Assembly (NCBI GenBank): GCA_017500625.1
Contig: JAFVYX010000297.1
Coordinates: 1 to 5,537 of the forward strand
Direction: 5' to 3'
Length of the DNA stretch: 5,537 nucleotides
Source of the DNA: Clostridia bacterium
GTDB lineage: Bacteria; Bacillota_A; Clostridia; Oscillospirales; CAG-272
The translations under genes and the position numbers were made by a program. This document shows, in pieces, positions 1-5,537 of the stretch (positions are counted from its first letter, which is position 1; each line of letters begins with the position of its first letter). Below the pieces are notes generated by a model. That model was not told where the DNA came from. It did not search any database and saw nothing but the letters and a program-made list of their open reading frames with translations.

Positions 1-36
1 CGCCGCCGACACCGCCGCTGACACCGCCACCGGCGC
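1..36 (-). repeat. Short Gly-rich coding repeat at the window edge
   Basis: The minus strand reads repeated GGCGGTGTC-like units encoding GGV, SGGV and GG at the last visible residues (about 293-303) of the secreted beta-helix protein. It may be the start of a flexible linker; its length cannot be judged because it is cut by the edge. Confidence 0.5.
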
Positions 37-910
37 CGTCAGGTAGGCCTACCCAGGTCACGTTATCCCCATCGTAGGCGCCGATGAGCGAGAACTCGGA
101 GACCATTTTCTGCATAAAAAGGCCGTCGATCGAGAGGGGGGACACCCCCGAATCCAGAAAGAGGCGGCCGGCGCCGATGCCAACGTTGGAAACGTCCGCG
201 TTAACGTAGCCGGCGAGGAGCCCTGCCAGAGTCTCATCGGTGTCGCTACAAACGGTGACGTCGTCAAGAAAGAAGTTGGTGACACCGTTTCTCTCGCGTA
301 GCCCCTCGGCCAGAACGGCACCGCTCTCGACGCCATCAAGCGCCCCGACAACGCCGAAAAATCCGACGACCGATGCGGTCTTGGAGGAGTCCCCCGAGGT
401 AATGGTCCTATCGAAATTCTGCGCGTTGACGGAATCGGGCATCAGGGTGATCGCCCCCTCTCGGCTTGCCGAGATGTAATTGGAGACCACGGCATGGGAG
501 ATCATGTGGCCACCGCCATTAAAAACCCCGTAAAAAGGATTTTCCTCGGTACCGATCGGAGGAATGATGACCCCTGTCATATCCACGTCCCCGAGAAGCT
601 CGAAGTGAAACTGCTTATCCACGTAGCCGTCGCCGTCCTTATCGGCATTAAAGATGCCGAGATACTGCAGCCAGGCGAGATTATAGAGATTGCTGGCGTA
701 CTTAACGCCATAGGGGGTCTCCTCCGAGCCGTCTCCCCCCTCAAAGTACGCGGCGATCGAGGAGGCGGAAAACTCCTCGGCGGGAGTGAAGGAGAAGACG
801 GTGGCCAGCCAAGCAAAGGAGGCCCCCACAAAGGTCACAAGCAGCAAAAGGCAAAGGACAAGAGTATGGGCTGCACGCAAGGCATGGCGTCTTGTCATGG
901 GTGTCACCAT
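1..910 (-). CDS. Secreted GLUG-like beta-helix surface protein with SipW-type signal (3' end outside window)
   Basis: The first 303 residues are in the window; the frame stays open to the left edge, so this is partial. ATG at 910 is chosen because AAAGGAG lies 7 bases upstream. Residues 6-12 are basic, about 14-33 are hydrophobic, and the segment ends in SFAWLA (31-36), the same export motif as in the preceding gene. The mature part has EETPYGV and LYNLAWLQYLG (about 63-84), then LGDVDMTG (106-113), PPIGT (117-121) and NPFYGVFNGGGHMIS (124-138). This pattern is typical of GLUG-type beta-helix repeats in clostridial surface proteins. A DKDGDGYVD loop (90-98) has the spacing of an EF-hand/dockerin calcium loop. 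The last visible residues are Gly-rich. Inferred role: exported cell-surface or matrix protein, processed by the signal peptidase of the same operon. The ligand is unknown and the C-terminal anchor, if any, cannot be seen. Confidence 0.85.
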   Translation of the reverse strand, partial: MVTPMTRRHALRAAHTLVLCLLLLVTFVGASFAWLATVFSFTPAEEFSASSIAAYFEGGDGSEETPYGVKYASNLYNLAWLQYLGIFNADKDGDGYVDKQFHFELLGDVDMTGVIIPPIGTEENPFYGVFNGGGHMISHAVVSNYISASREGAITLMPDSVNAQNFDRTITSGDSSKTASVVGFFGVVGALDGVESGAVLAEGLRERNGVTNFFLDDVTVCSDTDETLAGLLAGYVNADVSNVGIGAGRLFLDSGVSPLSIDGLFMQKMVSEFSLIGAYDGDNVTWVGLPDGAGGGVSGGVGG

Positions 911-917
911 AGGTCTT

Positions 918-924
918 CTCCTTT
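918..924 (-). promoter_or_regulatory. Ribosome binding site of the GLUG-like gene
   Basis: AAAGGAG on the minus strand, 7 bases before ATG 910, inside the 21-base gap after the previous stop. It fixes ATG 910 rather than the in-frame ATG four codons later as the start. Confidence 0.8.
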
Positions 925-931
925 CTCGATA

Positions 932-1672
932 TTAGGAAACAGTGATCACAATATCGTTAGCATAGGTAACGGTTCCGAAATACCCCGCAGTCATAAGGTG
1001 ACTGTTGAGATACTCAATGAAGTCATGGTTGTATTCCATGATAAAATACAGCGTTGCCGTGCCGATGACCTCGCCCTCGTAGAGAGTGATCGAGGTCTTT
1101 TTTTCCATAGCATTGCCGTTTTTCACAGCGAAGGCCAAGCTCCCCGATTGCTTTACCGCCGTAACGCCGTCCCCTGATATTGCAGGGGCGAAGGTCACGG
1201 CGTTGCTGAGGTAGTTGCTGCTCCATGCAAAGCCCCCCGCGCCGTCGGTGGAGATAAGCTCCTGCGTCTCAGTATCAACGGTGATCCTCACGGTTCTCGC
1301 CGATTCCTCGGTCGGGGTGACGGTGATCGCGAGGACGAGCGCGCGCTTGTAGGTATTGGCAAAGATGCTTTGGGGGTCATGGGTGGGGAGAGCAAAGCGC
1401 TGAACGCGCTCCCCCGTCACGGAGTCCACCGCGTTTTCCGTCACGTAGACGTCACCCGACGGGTCCTCGGTGATGGAAAGGACGCCGTAAGAGGAAAGGG
1501 TGGCGGTAACGGGAGGGCCGCCCGCCGTTTGGATCGTAAGCCCCGCCGCCGTGACCACGCGCCCCGTGGAGAACCAGGCAAAGCTACGCCCCATAATCAA
1601 CAGCGCAACAAGGGCAACAATAAGCGCCGTGGCCGCTATGGCCAGGTGGATCCTTGCGCTTATCTGCTTCAC
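932..1672 (-). CDS. Small secreted beta-rich protein with SipW-type signal, TasA/camelysin-like
   Basis: 246 residues. GTG at 1672 is preferred over the in-frame GTG at 1681, because GAGGTGA (1678-1684) sits 5 bases before 1672 and would overlap the earlier start. A short basic N-terminus is followed by a hydrophobic helix (about 9-28) and SFAWFS (30-35), then VVTAAGLTIQTA. This is the layout of SipW-dependent substrates, in which cleavage falls close to the aromatic motif. The rest is rich in Thr, Val, Ser and Ala in alternating patterns that suggest beta strands (for example VLAITVTP 113-120, VRITVDTE 128-135, ATLYFIME 206-213). There is no second membrane segment, no sorting motif and no cysteine. 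Length and layout are close to TasA-class fibre proteins (about 260 residues in B. subtilis), but I see no diagnostic TasA sequence, so fibre function is inference. It lies 15 bases after the EAL gene and 21 before the next secreted protein. Confidence 0.85.
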   Translation of the reverse strand: MKQISARIHLAIAATALIVALVALLIMGRSFAWFSTGRVVTAAGLTIQTAGGPPVTATLSSYGVLSITEDPSGDVYVTENAVDSVTGERVQRFALPTHDPQSIFANTYKRALVLAITVTPTEESARTVRITVDTETQELISTDGAGGFAWSSNYLSNAVTFAPAISGDGVTAVKQSGSLAFAVKNGNAMEKKTSITLYEGEVIGTATLYFIMEYNHDFIEYLNSHLMTAGYFGTVTYANDIVITVS

Positions 1673-1677
1673 CTGTA

Positions 1678-1684
1678 TCACCTC
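1678..1684 (-). promoter_or_regulatory. Ribosome binding site that selects the GTG start at 1672
   Basis: GAGGTGA is a full match to the 16S anti-Shine-Dalgarno core and lies 5 bases before GTG 1672. The alternative GTG at 1681 is inside the site itself, so it is unlikely to be used. Confidence 0.75.
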
Positions 1685-1687
1685 ACT

Positions 1688-3964
1688 TTATTTTACCTTG
1701 GCCTTATAGCGGATCGACGTATTGGTATTCAGGAAGAGACGGTATTCCTCCAAGGGGATCGCCTTGGCATAGTAATAGCCCTGAATGACCTCGCAGCCCA
1801 TATCCACCACGCGGTGGAACATCTCCTCGGTCTCCACGCCCTCCTGCACCACAGAGAGGTTGAGGGCCCTGGCCAGATCAAGGACCGTCCGTATGATGAC
1901 GTCATCGCGGCCGCGGTCAATGCCGTTATCGAGGAAGATGCGGTCGATCTTCAGCTCATCGAACGGAATGTGCTTAATGATGTTGAAGGAAGAATAGCCC
2001 GAACCAAAGTCGTCGATCGAGCAGCGGATCCCGTTTTTGTGGAGAACGTCCACGATCTCACGGATCCTGTCAAAGTTTTCAAGGGCAAAGCTCTCGGTCA
2101 GCTCGAGCGTCAGAAAGCCGTCCGCGATACCGTAATGCTTTTTGTTGCCCACGTAAAACTCGAGGAAGTCGTCGCTCATCGCGGTCACACGCGACACGTT
2201 GACCGAGATCGGCACCACGGGCTCTCCCTTTTCGGTGGCGGCGCTGAAATAGCGCAGGACCTCCAGATAAATGAACTGGTCAAGCTTCACAATGAAGCCG
2301 TTGGTCTCGAAAAGGCCGATAAACGCGGCGGGAAAACGGTACTCGCCCTTCTGGGGGTCGAACCAGCGCACCAGGGCCTCGGCACTGTCAACGCGGTCAG
2401 TCCTCGCGTTATACTTGGGCTGAAGGAAGAGCTTGAATTCGCCGTTTTTGAGCGAATCCTCCATCTGCGCCTCGATGCGCTCGTTTTGCGCGATCTCGCG
2501 GTTGACCTCCTCGGTATAAAGGACGTACGGCAACCGAATGTTGCCCTTCGCACTCTCGGCCGCCATGGTGGCGCACTCGATCATCTCGGGCACGGTGCGG
2601 CGGCGGCCGCTCCCCGTCAGAAATACGCCGATGTGGAAGCGGAGATTGATCCCCTCGGCCCGTAGGGACTCGGAGCGGTTACAAAGCGCCTCGAAAAGGC
2701 GAAGGCGGTCCTTGAGATTTTTCTCGCTCCGATAGTGATACAGGAGCAGGAACTTCCCTTCTCCCGCATAGGCGTAGCCCTCGCCGTGGGAGCATAGCCC
2801 CTCAAGGACCTTGACGATACCACCGAGGGCCTCGCCGGCGCGGGCCTCACCGTAGGTCTCGAGAAGAAGGTGATAACGGCGAAGGGAGAGCACCATAACG
2901 CCGTACTGCCGCCTCTCGGAATACACCACCTCAGCCGCGTGACGGCGAAAATGCTCGGCATTCGGGCAATTCAAGGCCGCATCGTAGAGCGTGGCATCGG
3001 AAAGCGCCTTTTGGGAATGACGGTAATACAGGAAGGAATAGACAAGACTTGCCACAAAGGCCGCCACCGCGATAAGAAGAACCACGACGATATGGCGAAT
3101 GAAGGTCATCTCTCCCTCAATGAGCGTGGAGACGGGGCGGAAGCTGACAAGAACCGCATTGCCGTCAAGCGTGCCAACGGGCGAGGTGGCCACGCGGTAG
3201 GCCTCGCCTCCCAGTGCCGTCACCGCTATCGAGCAACGGTCGGGAACGGCAAGGGCGTCCATGACCGCCTTGTTGGCGGTGACGTCACCCGTGAAGCCGT
3301 CGAGAAAGCTATCAAGGCGAATACCAAAGGCATCGTCAAAGGTCTCGGCGTACGCCGCCCCCAGCACCTTACCGTCGGGGGCGACAAGGGCCACGGCAGG
3401 ACAATCCTCTGCGCGTACCGCCGTCATATCCAAAAGGTTACGGGCGGAAAGGATCGAGAGGATCCCGTCGGCATACGAGGAGCCCGCTACGGGAAGATAG
3501 AAGGCAATGCAATCCATTTCGACCACACTGTCAAAATAGACGCGGCTGACACCGCGTGTCCGCGCGGCGGCAAGCGTTTCGAGGACGGGGACCGTCGAAA
3601 GGACGAGAGAGCCGTCGGGCGCGTAGGTAGAGCCACCCACGTAATACCGCAGGTCGCCAAACGCCTCGCTCCCGATATATTCCTTGACGACCGCATCGAC
3701 CTCGGCCTTGGTGTCGGCCTCGGCAAGCTGCGCGGCGATCGCCCCCAGGGCCTCAAAGTGGCGCTCGGCCTCACGGTCGGCGGCGGCAAGGTCGCCCTCC
3801 AGAGAGAGGAGCGCCCCCTCATCGGCCGAATGGGAAAAGAAATCCGAAGCCGAGGCGACAACGGCCACAAGGTACACGATCACAAACAAAAGGATAAGAA
3901 GGATCGCCACATGGCGCAGGGACGACGCGCCGATCGACGGGCGCCCTTTCTTCTCTTCACTCAT
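1688..3964 (-). CDS. Membrane-bound receptor with degenerate GGDEF and intact EAL domain (c-di-GMP phosphodiesterase)
   Basis: 758 residues; ATG at 3964 has AAAGGAG 8 bases upstream, whereas an in-frame GTG at 3973 would leave no room for it. Order: membrane helix about 18-38; outside domain about 39-288, possibly Cache-like from its APDG turns (115-118, 195-198); membrane helix about 290-313; GGDEF-like domain about 325-480; EAL domain about 495-745. The GGDEF signature is replaced by GEGKF (401-405) and there is no RxxD inhibitory site before it, so cyclase activity is unlikely. The EAL domain keeps the expected metal, substrate and catalytic residues: EAL E529, N589 in SVNVS, E621 in ELTES, DDFGSGYSS with D651/D652, K672, E708 in QEGVE and Q728 in IQGYY. 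It should hydrolyse c-di-GMP to pGpG at the inner membrane face. The degenerate GGDEF may bind GTP as a regulator, as in some GGDEF-EAL proteins (inference). The outside ligand is unknown. Confidence 0.93.
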   Translation of the reverse strand: MSEEKKGRPSIGASSLRHVAILLILLFVIVYLVAVVASASDFFSHSADEGALLSLEGDLAAADREAERHFEALGAIAAQLAEADTKAEVDAVVKEYIGSEAFGDLRYYVGGSTYAPDGSLVLSTVPVLETLAAARTRGVSRVYFDSVVEMDCIAFYLPVAGSSYADGILSILSARNLLDMTAVRAEDCPAVALVAPDGKVLGAAYAETFDDAFGIRLDSFLDGFTGDVTANKAVMDALAVPDRCSIAVTALGGEAYRVATSPVGTLDGNAVLVSFRPVSTLIEGEMTFIRHIVVVLLIAVAAFVASLVYSFLYYRHSQKALSDATLYDAALNCPNAEHFRRHAAEVVYSERRQYGVMVLSLRRYHLLLETYGEARAGEALGGIVKVLEGLCSHGEGYAYAGEGKFLLLYHYRSEKNLKDRLRLFEALCNRSESLRAEGINLRFHIGVFLTGSGRRRTVPEMIECATMAAESAKGNIRLPYVLYTEEVNREIAQNERIEAQMEDSLKNGEFKLFLQPKYNARTDRVDSAEALVRWFDPQKGEYRFPAAFIGLFETNGFIVKLDQFIYLEVLRYFSAATEKGEPVVPISVNVSRVTAMSDDFLEFYVGNKKHYGIADGFLTLELTESFALENFDRIREIVDVLHKNGIRCSIDDFGSGYSSFNIIKHIPFDELKIDRIFLDNGIDRGRDDVIIRTVLDLARALNLSVVQEGVETEEMFHRVVDMGCEVIQGYYYAKAIPLEEYRLFLNTNTSIRYKAKVK

Positions 3965-3972
3965 TGGGCACA

Positions 3973-3979
3973 CTCCTTT
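3973..3979 (-). promoter_or_regulatory. Ribosome binding site of the EAL receptor gene
   Basis: AAAGGAG lies 8 bases before ATG 3964, in the 18-base gap after the signal peptidase stop. The in-frame GTG at 3973 is directly adjacent to the site and is rejected as start. Confidence 0.8.
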
Positions 3980-3982
3980 CCG

Positions 3983-4543
3983 TTAGCTTTGGGTGTCGCC
4001 CTTGTCCTTTTTCAGGAACAGGGGCACGATGGCTGCCGCCGCAGAGACAAGAAACAGCACGGCAAACAAGAGGATCATATGGCGGCTGATGAAATGCATC
4101 AGGGCAGTAAAGCCGCCAAGCTCACGCACAAGGACACCGATGAGGCGGTCTCCCTCGGCGGGAACGCCGTCGGGCCGTTGGCTCTTATCTCCCGCGGTAA
4201 CGTAGCGGTACTCCCCGTCCACAAGCGTCGGCTCTGCCACCACGCGGTGGGTGTTGGGGTAGCCGTAGATCTGCGGATCGGTGGAATAAAAGCAGATGAC
4301 GTCGTCCTTTCGGACCTCGGCAGGGTCGGTTTTTTTGATGAGAACGTAGGAATCCTTTTCTATCGTCGGCTCCATACTGTCCGAGACGATGTGCAGCACC
4401 GAATAGCCGAAGAGGCGGGGCACCTCGCCGCGAAAATGCGCCGAGAGAAAGATCACAACGACCACAAGAGTCAAAAGTGCCGCCCCCCACCAAAGGAGCG
4501 AGGGCAGGAGCTTCAGAATGGCAAGGAGCTTCTTTTTCGTCAT
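3983..4543 (-). CDS. sipW: SipW/Sec11-type signal peptidase I
   Basis: 186 residues from ATG 4543; a longer GTG start at 4570 is open but lacks a spaced ribosome site. This is an integral membrane serine protease that removes signal peptides from exported proteins. A membrane helix (about 7-34) is followed by SDSMEPTI with the nucleophile Ser56. THRVV carries His99, where typical bacterial enzymes have Lys, so this is the ER/archaeal/SipW class with a Ser-His dyad. TAGDKS has the conserved Asp119, followed by the IGVLV strand (about 135-139). A second helix (about 150-176) ends in a KKDKGD tail facing the cytoplasm. The size matches SipW (about 190 residues). Its start overlaps the stop of the preceding gene in TGATG, suggesting translational coupling. 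Two proteins with SFAW-type signals are encoded downstream and are its likely substrates, as TasA and TapA are for SipW in B. subtilis. Confidence 0.93.
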   Translation of the reverse strand: MTKKKLLAILKLLPSLLWWGAALLTLVVVVIFLSAHFRGEVPRLFGYSVLHIVSDSMEPTIEKDSYVLIKKTDPAEVRKDDVICFYSTDPQIYGYPNTHRVVAEPTLVDGEYRYVTAGDKSQRPDGVPAEGDRLIGVLVRELGGFTALMHFISRHMILLFAVLFLVSAAAAIVPLFLKKDKGDTQS

Positions 4544-5537
4544 CACAGCGCCTTGATCCATTTCTCCCACGCGGGCTCGGTCGGGAGCGTCTCACTAAGG
4601 GTACGGCAACGCTCCTCGTAATACGAAAGCTGCTCAAGATAGCGCTCGTCCTCCAGGTGGTGCAGAAGCGCCAGGCGTGAGGCGGCACAGTTGTACTCCG
4701 CGATCGCCACTGCCGTAAGGAACACCTGCTTGCGCTCCTTGCGGGAAAGCGCGAGGTAAGCGGCGCGGGTGTAGGGCACAAAGAGGCCGACCGTGGCCGC
4801 ACTGTCGGTAAAGACAAGGTTTTTGATGCGCGGACGCAGCCGCTTTTTGAGGTTGACGGGAATAGGATCCAGGCGGATCTTAATGAGGGTATGACCAACG
4901 TAAGGCGTTTCACTCACCCGAACGGCAAAAAGCTCGGTGCCGAACGCCTCGATCATCGCGCTGTCGACCTCATGGATCACAGCCACGTCACCGACCTCCA
5001 GGACACAAAGGTCCACCTCTTCGGCGGCAACAAAACGCTCAATGCCGATGCGGCCAGTACCGTCGTCGAGGGGCTCGGCCGCAGGAGCTTCGGGCGCAGG
5101 CGCAGGAGCTTCGGGCGCAGGCGCAGGAGCTTCGGCTTCGGGCGCGTCTTCCGTGACGGCCGCCTCCACGGAAACTTCGGGCGCGTCTTCCGTGACGGCC
5201 GCCTCCACGGGAGCTTCGGCCTCGGCTTCAACTTCGGCCTCGGAGACCGCAGTCACGGTGTCCTCCTCCACGGGCGCTTCGGGCGCGTCTTCCGTGACGG
5301 CCGCCTCCACGGAAACTTCGGGCGCAGCGGGGGGAGCAAAGAGCGCCGAGACGTCGGCGGCGACCGTAGCATCACCAAGGGATACGCCCTTCGGCGCGAT
5401 CACCTTGATAAGGCCGCGCTCGATGAGCGCCTCGGTCTCCTCGTAGGGTGGGCGGTAGTCCTCGGGCGTGCGGTCGGTGAGGGCGATGCCCTTCCCCTTC
5501 ATCATTTCGGCGATGAGGCGCAGCGCCTGGGTGAGCG
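4543..5537 (-). CDS. Unrecognised protein with acidic Ala/Pro/Glu repeat linker (5' end outside window)
   Basis: The frame is open to the right edge. The first in-window ATG (5505) has no ribosome site, and the ten codons before it (LTQALRLIAE) continue an amphipathic helix, so the true start is probably outside. Numbered from that Met, three parts are seen. Residues 1-56 are a small charged domain (EETEALIERGLIKVI). Residues 57-147 are a linker of almost only Ala, Pro, Glu, Val, Thr, Asp and Ser with no Lys or Arg, containing 13-residue VSVEAAVTEDAPE repeats and 7-residue EAPAPAP repeats. Residues 148-320 form a folded-looking domain with a beta-rich first half, a basic KKRLRPRIK patch (220-228) and a helical end with aromatic and charged residues. 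There is no signal peptide or membrane segment in the visible part, so it is probably cytoplasmic. I do not recognise the family. It is the first visible gene of the operon and overlaps the signal peptidase gene by three bases. Confidence 0.8.
   Translation of the reverse strand, partial: LTQALRLIAEMMKGKGIALTDRTPEDYRPPYEETEALIERGLIKVIAPKGVSLGDATVAADVSALFAPPAAPEVSVEAAVTEDAPEAPVEEDTVTAVSEAEVEAEAEAPVEAAVTEDAPEVSVEAAVTEDAPEAEAPAPAPEAPAPAPEAPAAEPLDDGTGRIGIERFVAAEEVDLCVLEVGDVAVIHEVDSAMIEAFGTELFAVRVSETPYVGHTLIKIRLDPIPVNLKKRLRPRIKNLVFTDSAATVGLFVPYTRAAYLALSRKERKQVFLTAVAIAEYNCAASRLALLHHLEDERYLEQLSYYEERCRTLSETLPTEPAWEKWIKAL
4551..4554 (-). promoter_or_regulatory. Weak ribosome binding site of the signal peptidase gene
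   Basis: AAGG sits 7 bases before ATG 4543, within the last codons of the upstream gene. The weak match together with the TGATG stop/start overlap suggests that the peptidase is translated mainly by ribosomes finishing the upstream gene. Confidence 0.5.
5084..5135 (-). repeat. 21-base tandem repeat (7 residues, EAPAPAP)
   Basis: Two identical 21-base units at 5084-5104 and 5105-5125, with a partial third from 5126. They encode a Pro/Ala/Glu heptad that forms a stiff, extended spacer directly before the C-terminal domain of the unrecognised protein. Confidence 0.85.
5137..5316 (-). repeat. Three copies of a 39-base in-frame repeat (13 residues each)
   Basis: Copies lie at 5137-5175, 5176-5214 (tandem) and 5278-5316. 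The first and third are identical over all 39 bases; the second differs at two bases near one end, changing VS to AP. Each encodes VSVEAAVTEDAPE or the AP variant in the acidic linker. Near-perfect identity even at silent positions points to recent duplication or slippage. Confidence 0.9.

Noticed and set aside
911..931. Possible promoter or terminator between the two secreted protein genes
   Set aside because: The gap is only 21 bases and is taken up by the ribosome binding site; no hairpin with a T-run is seen.
494..1177. A 227-codon plus-strand open frame
   Set aside because: It spans the start of one minus-strand secreted protein gene and the end of another, with no ribosome site or domain. 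The opposite strand shows clear signal peptides and spaced ribosome sites.
1370..2665. A 431-codon plus-strand open frame
   Set aside because: Antisense to the EAL coding region and part of the TasA-like gene; low-complexity His/Arg/Leu composition, no motif. The opposite strand carries an intact EAL active site.
2870..4621. A 583-codon plus-strand open frame antisense to the EAL and signal peptidase genes
   Set aside because: Its product is rich in His, Arg, Gly and Lys with no recognisable domain or ribosome site. It runs across the ends of two well-supported minus-strand genes, so it is a by-product of their GC-biased codons.
5084..5316. CRISPR-like array
   Set aside because: The repeats are tandem or in-frame coding units of 21 and 39 bases without unique spacers of regular length, and they lie inside one open frame.
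4937..5446. A Ser/Ala/Thr-rich plus-strand frame resembling a mucin-like protein
   Set aside because: It is the complement of the Ala/Pro/Glu repeat linker; the repeats make both strands look protein-like. The minus-strand frame continues into folded domains on both sides.

Overview
The window is a densely packed block of five genes, all read on the minus strand (right to left). The gaps between them are at most about 21 bases and one junction overlaps, so they look like one operon. Its promoter must lie to the right of the window, and its end to the left. No RNA gene, mobile element, CRISPR array or convincing terminator is visible. The DNA is GC-rich by eye and the ribosome binding sites are strong AAAGGAG/GAGGTGA types. 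Two secreted proteins carry the 'SFAWF/SFAWL' export motif. Together with an ER-type (Ser/His) signal peptidase, this suggests an uncultured, GC-rich member of the Bacillota, probably Clostridia (Oscillospirales or Christensenellales-like). This is inference from protein style, not a taxonomic match.

In transcription order: (1) 5537-4543, the 3' part of an unrecognised cytoplasmic protein with a long Ala/Pro/Glu linker built of near-identical DNA repeats. (2) 4543-3983, a SipW/Sec11-type signal peptidase whose start overlaps the stop of gene 1. (3) 3964-1688, a two-pass membrane receptor with a large outside domain, a degenerate GGDEF domain and an apparently intact EAL (c-di-GMP phosphodiesterase) domain. 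(4) 1672-932, a small beta-rich secreted protein with a SipW-type signal, resembling TasA/camelysin-like fibre subunits in layout. (5) 910-1, the first 303 residues of a larger secreted protein with the same kind of signal, a GLUG-like beta-helix region and a calcium-loop-like DxDxDG motif, running off the left edge in a Gly-rich stretch.

The genes make sense together as a surface or matrix export module. The signal peptidase would process the two SFAW proteins, which may be fibre or cell-surface components. The EAL receptor would couple an outside signal to local c-di-GMP breakdown. The plan recalls the Bacillus subtilis tapA-sipW-tasA matrix operon, but with a c-di-GMP enzyme between the peptidase and its likely substrates. 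That arrangement is the most interesting thing in the window. The role of gene 1 is unknown.
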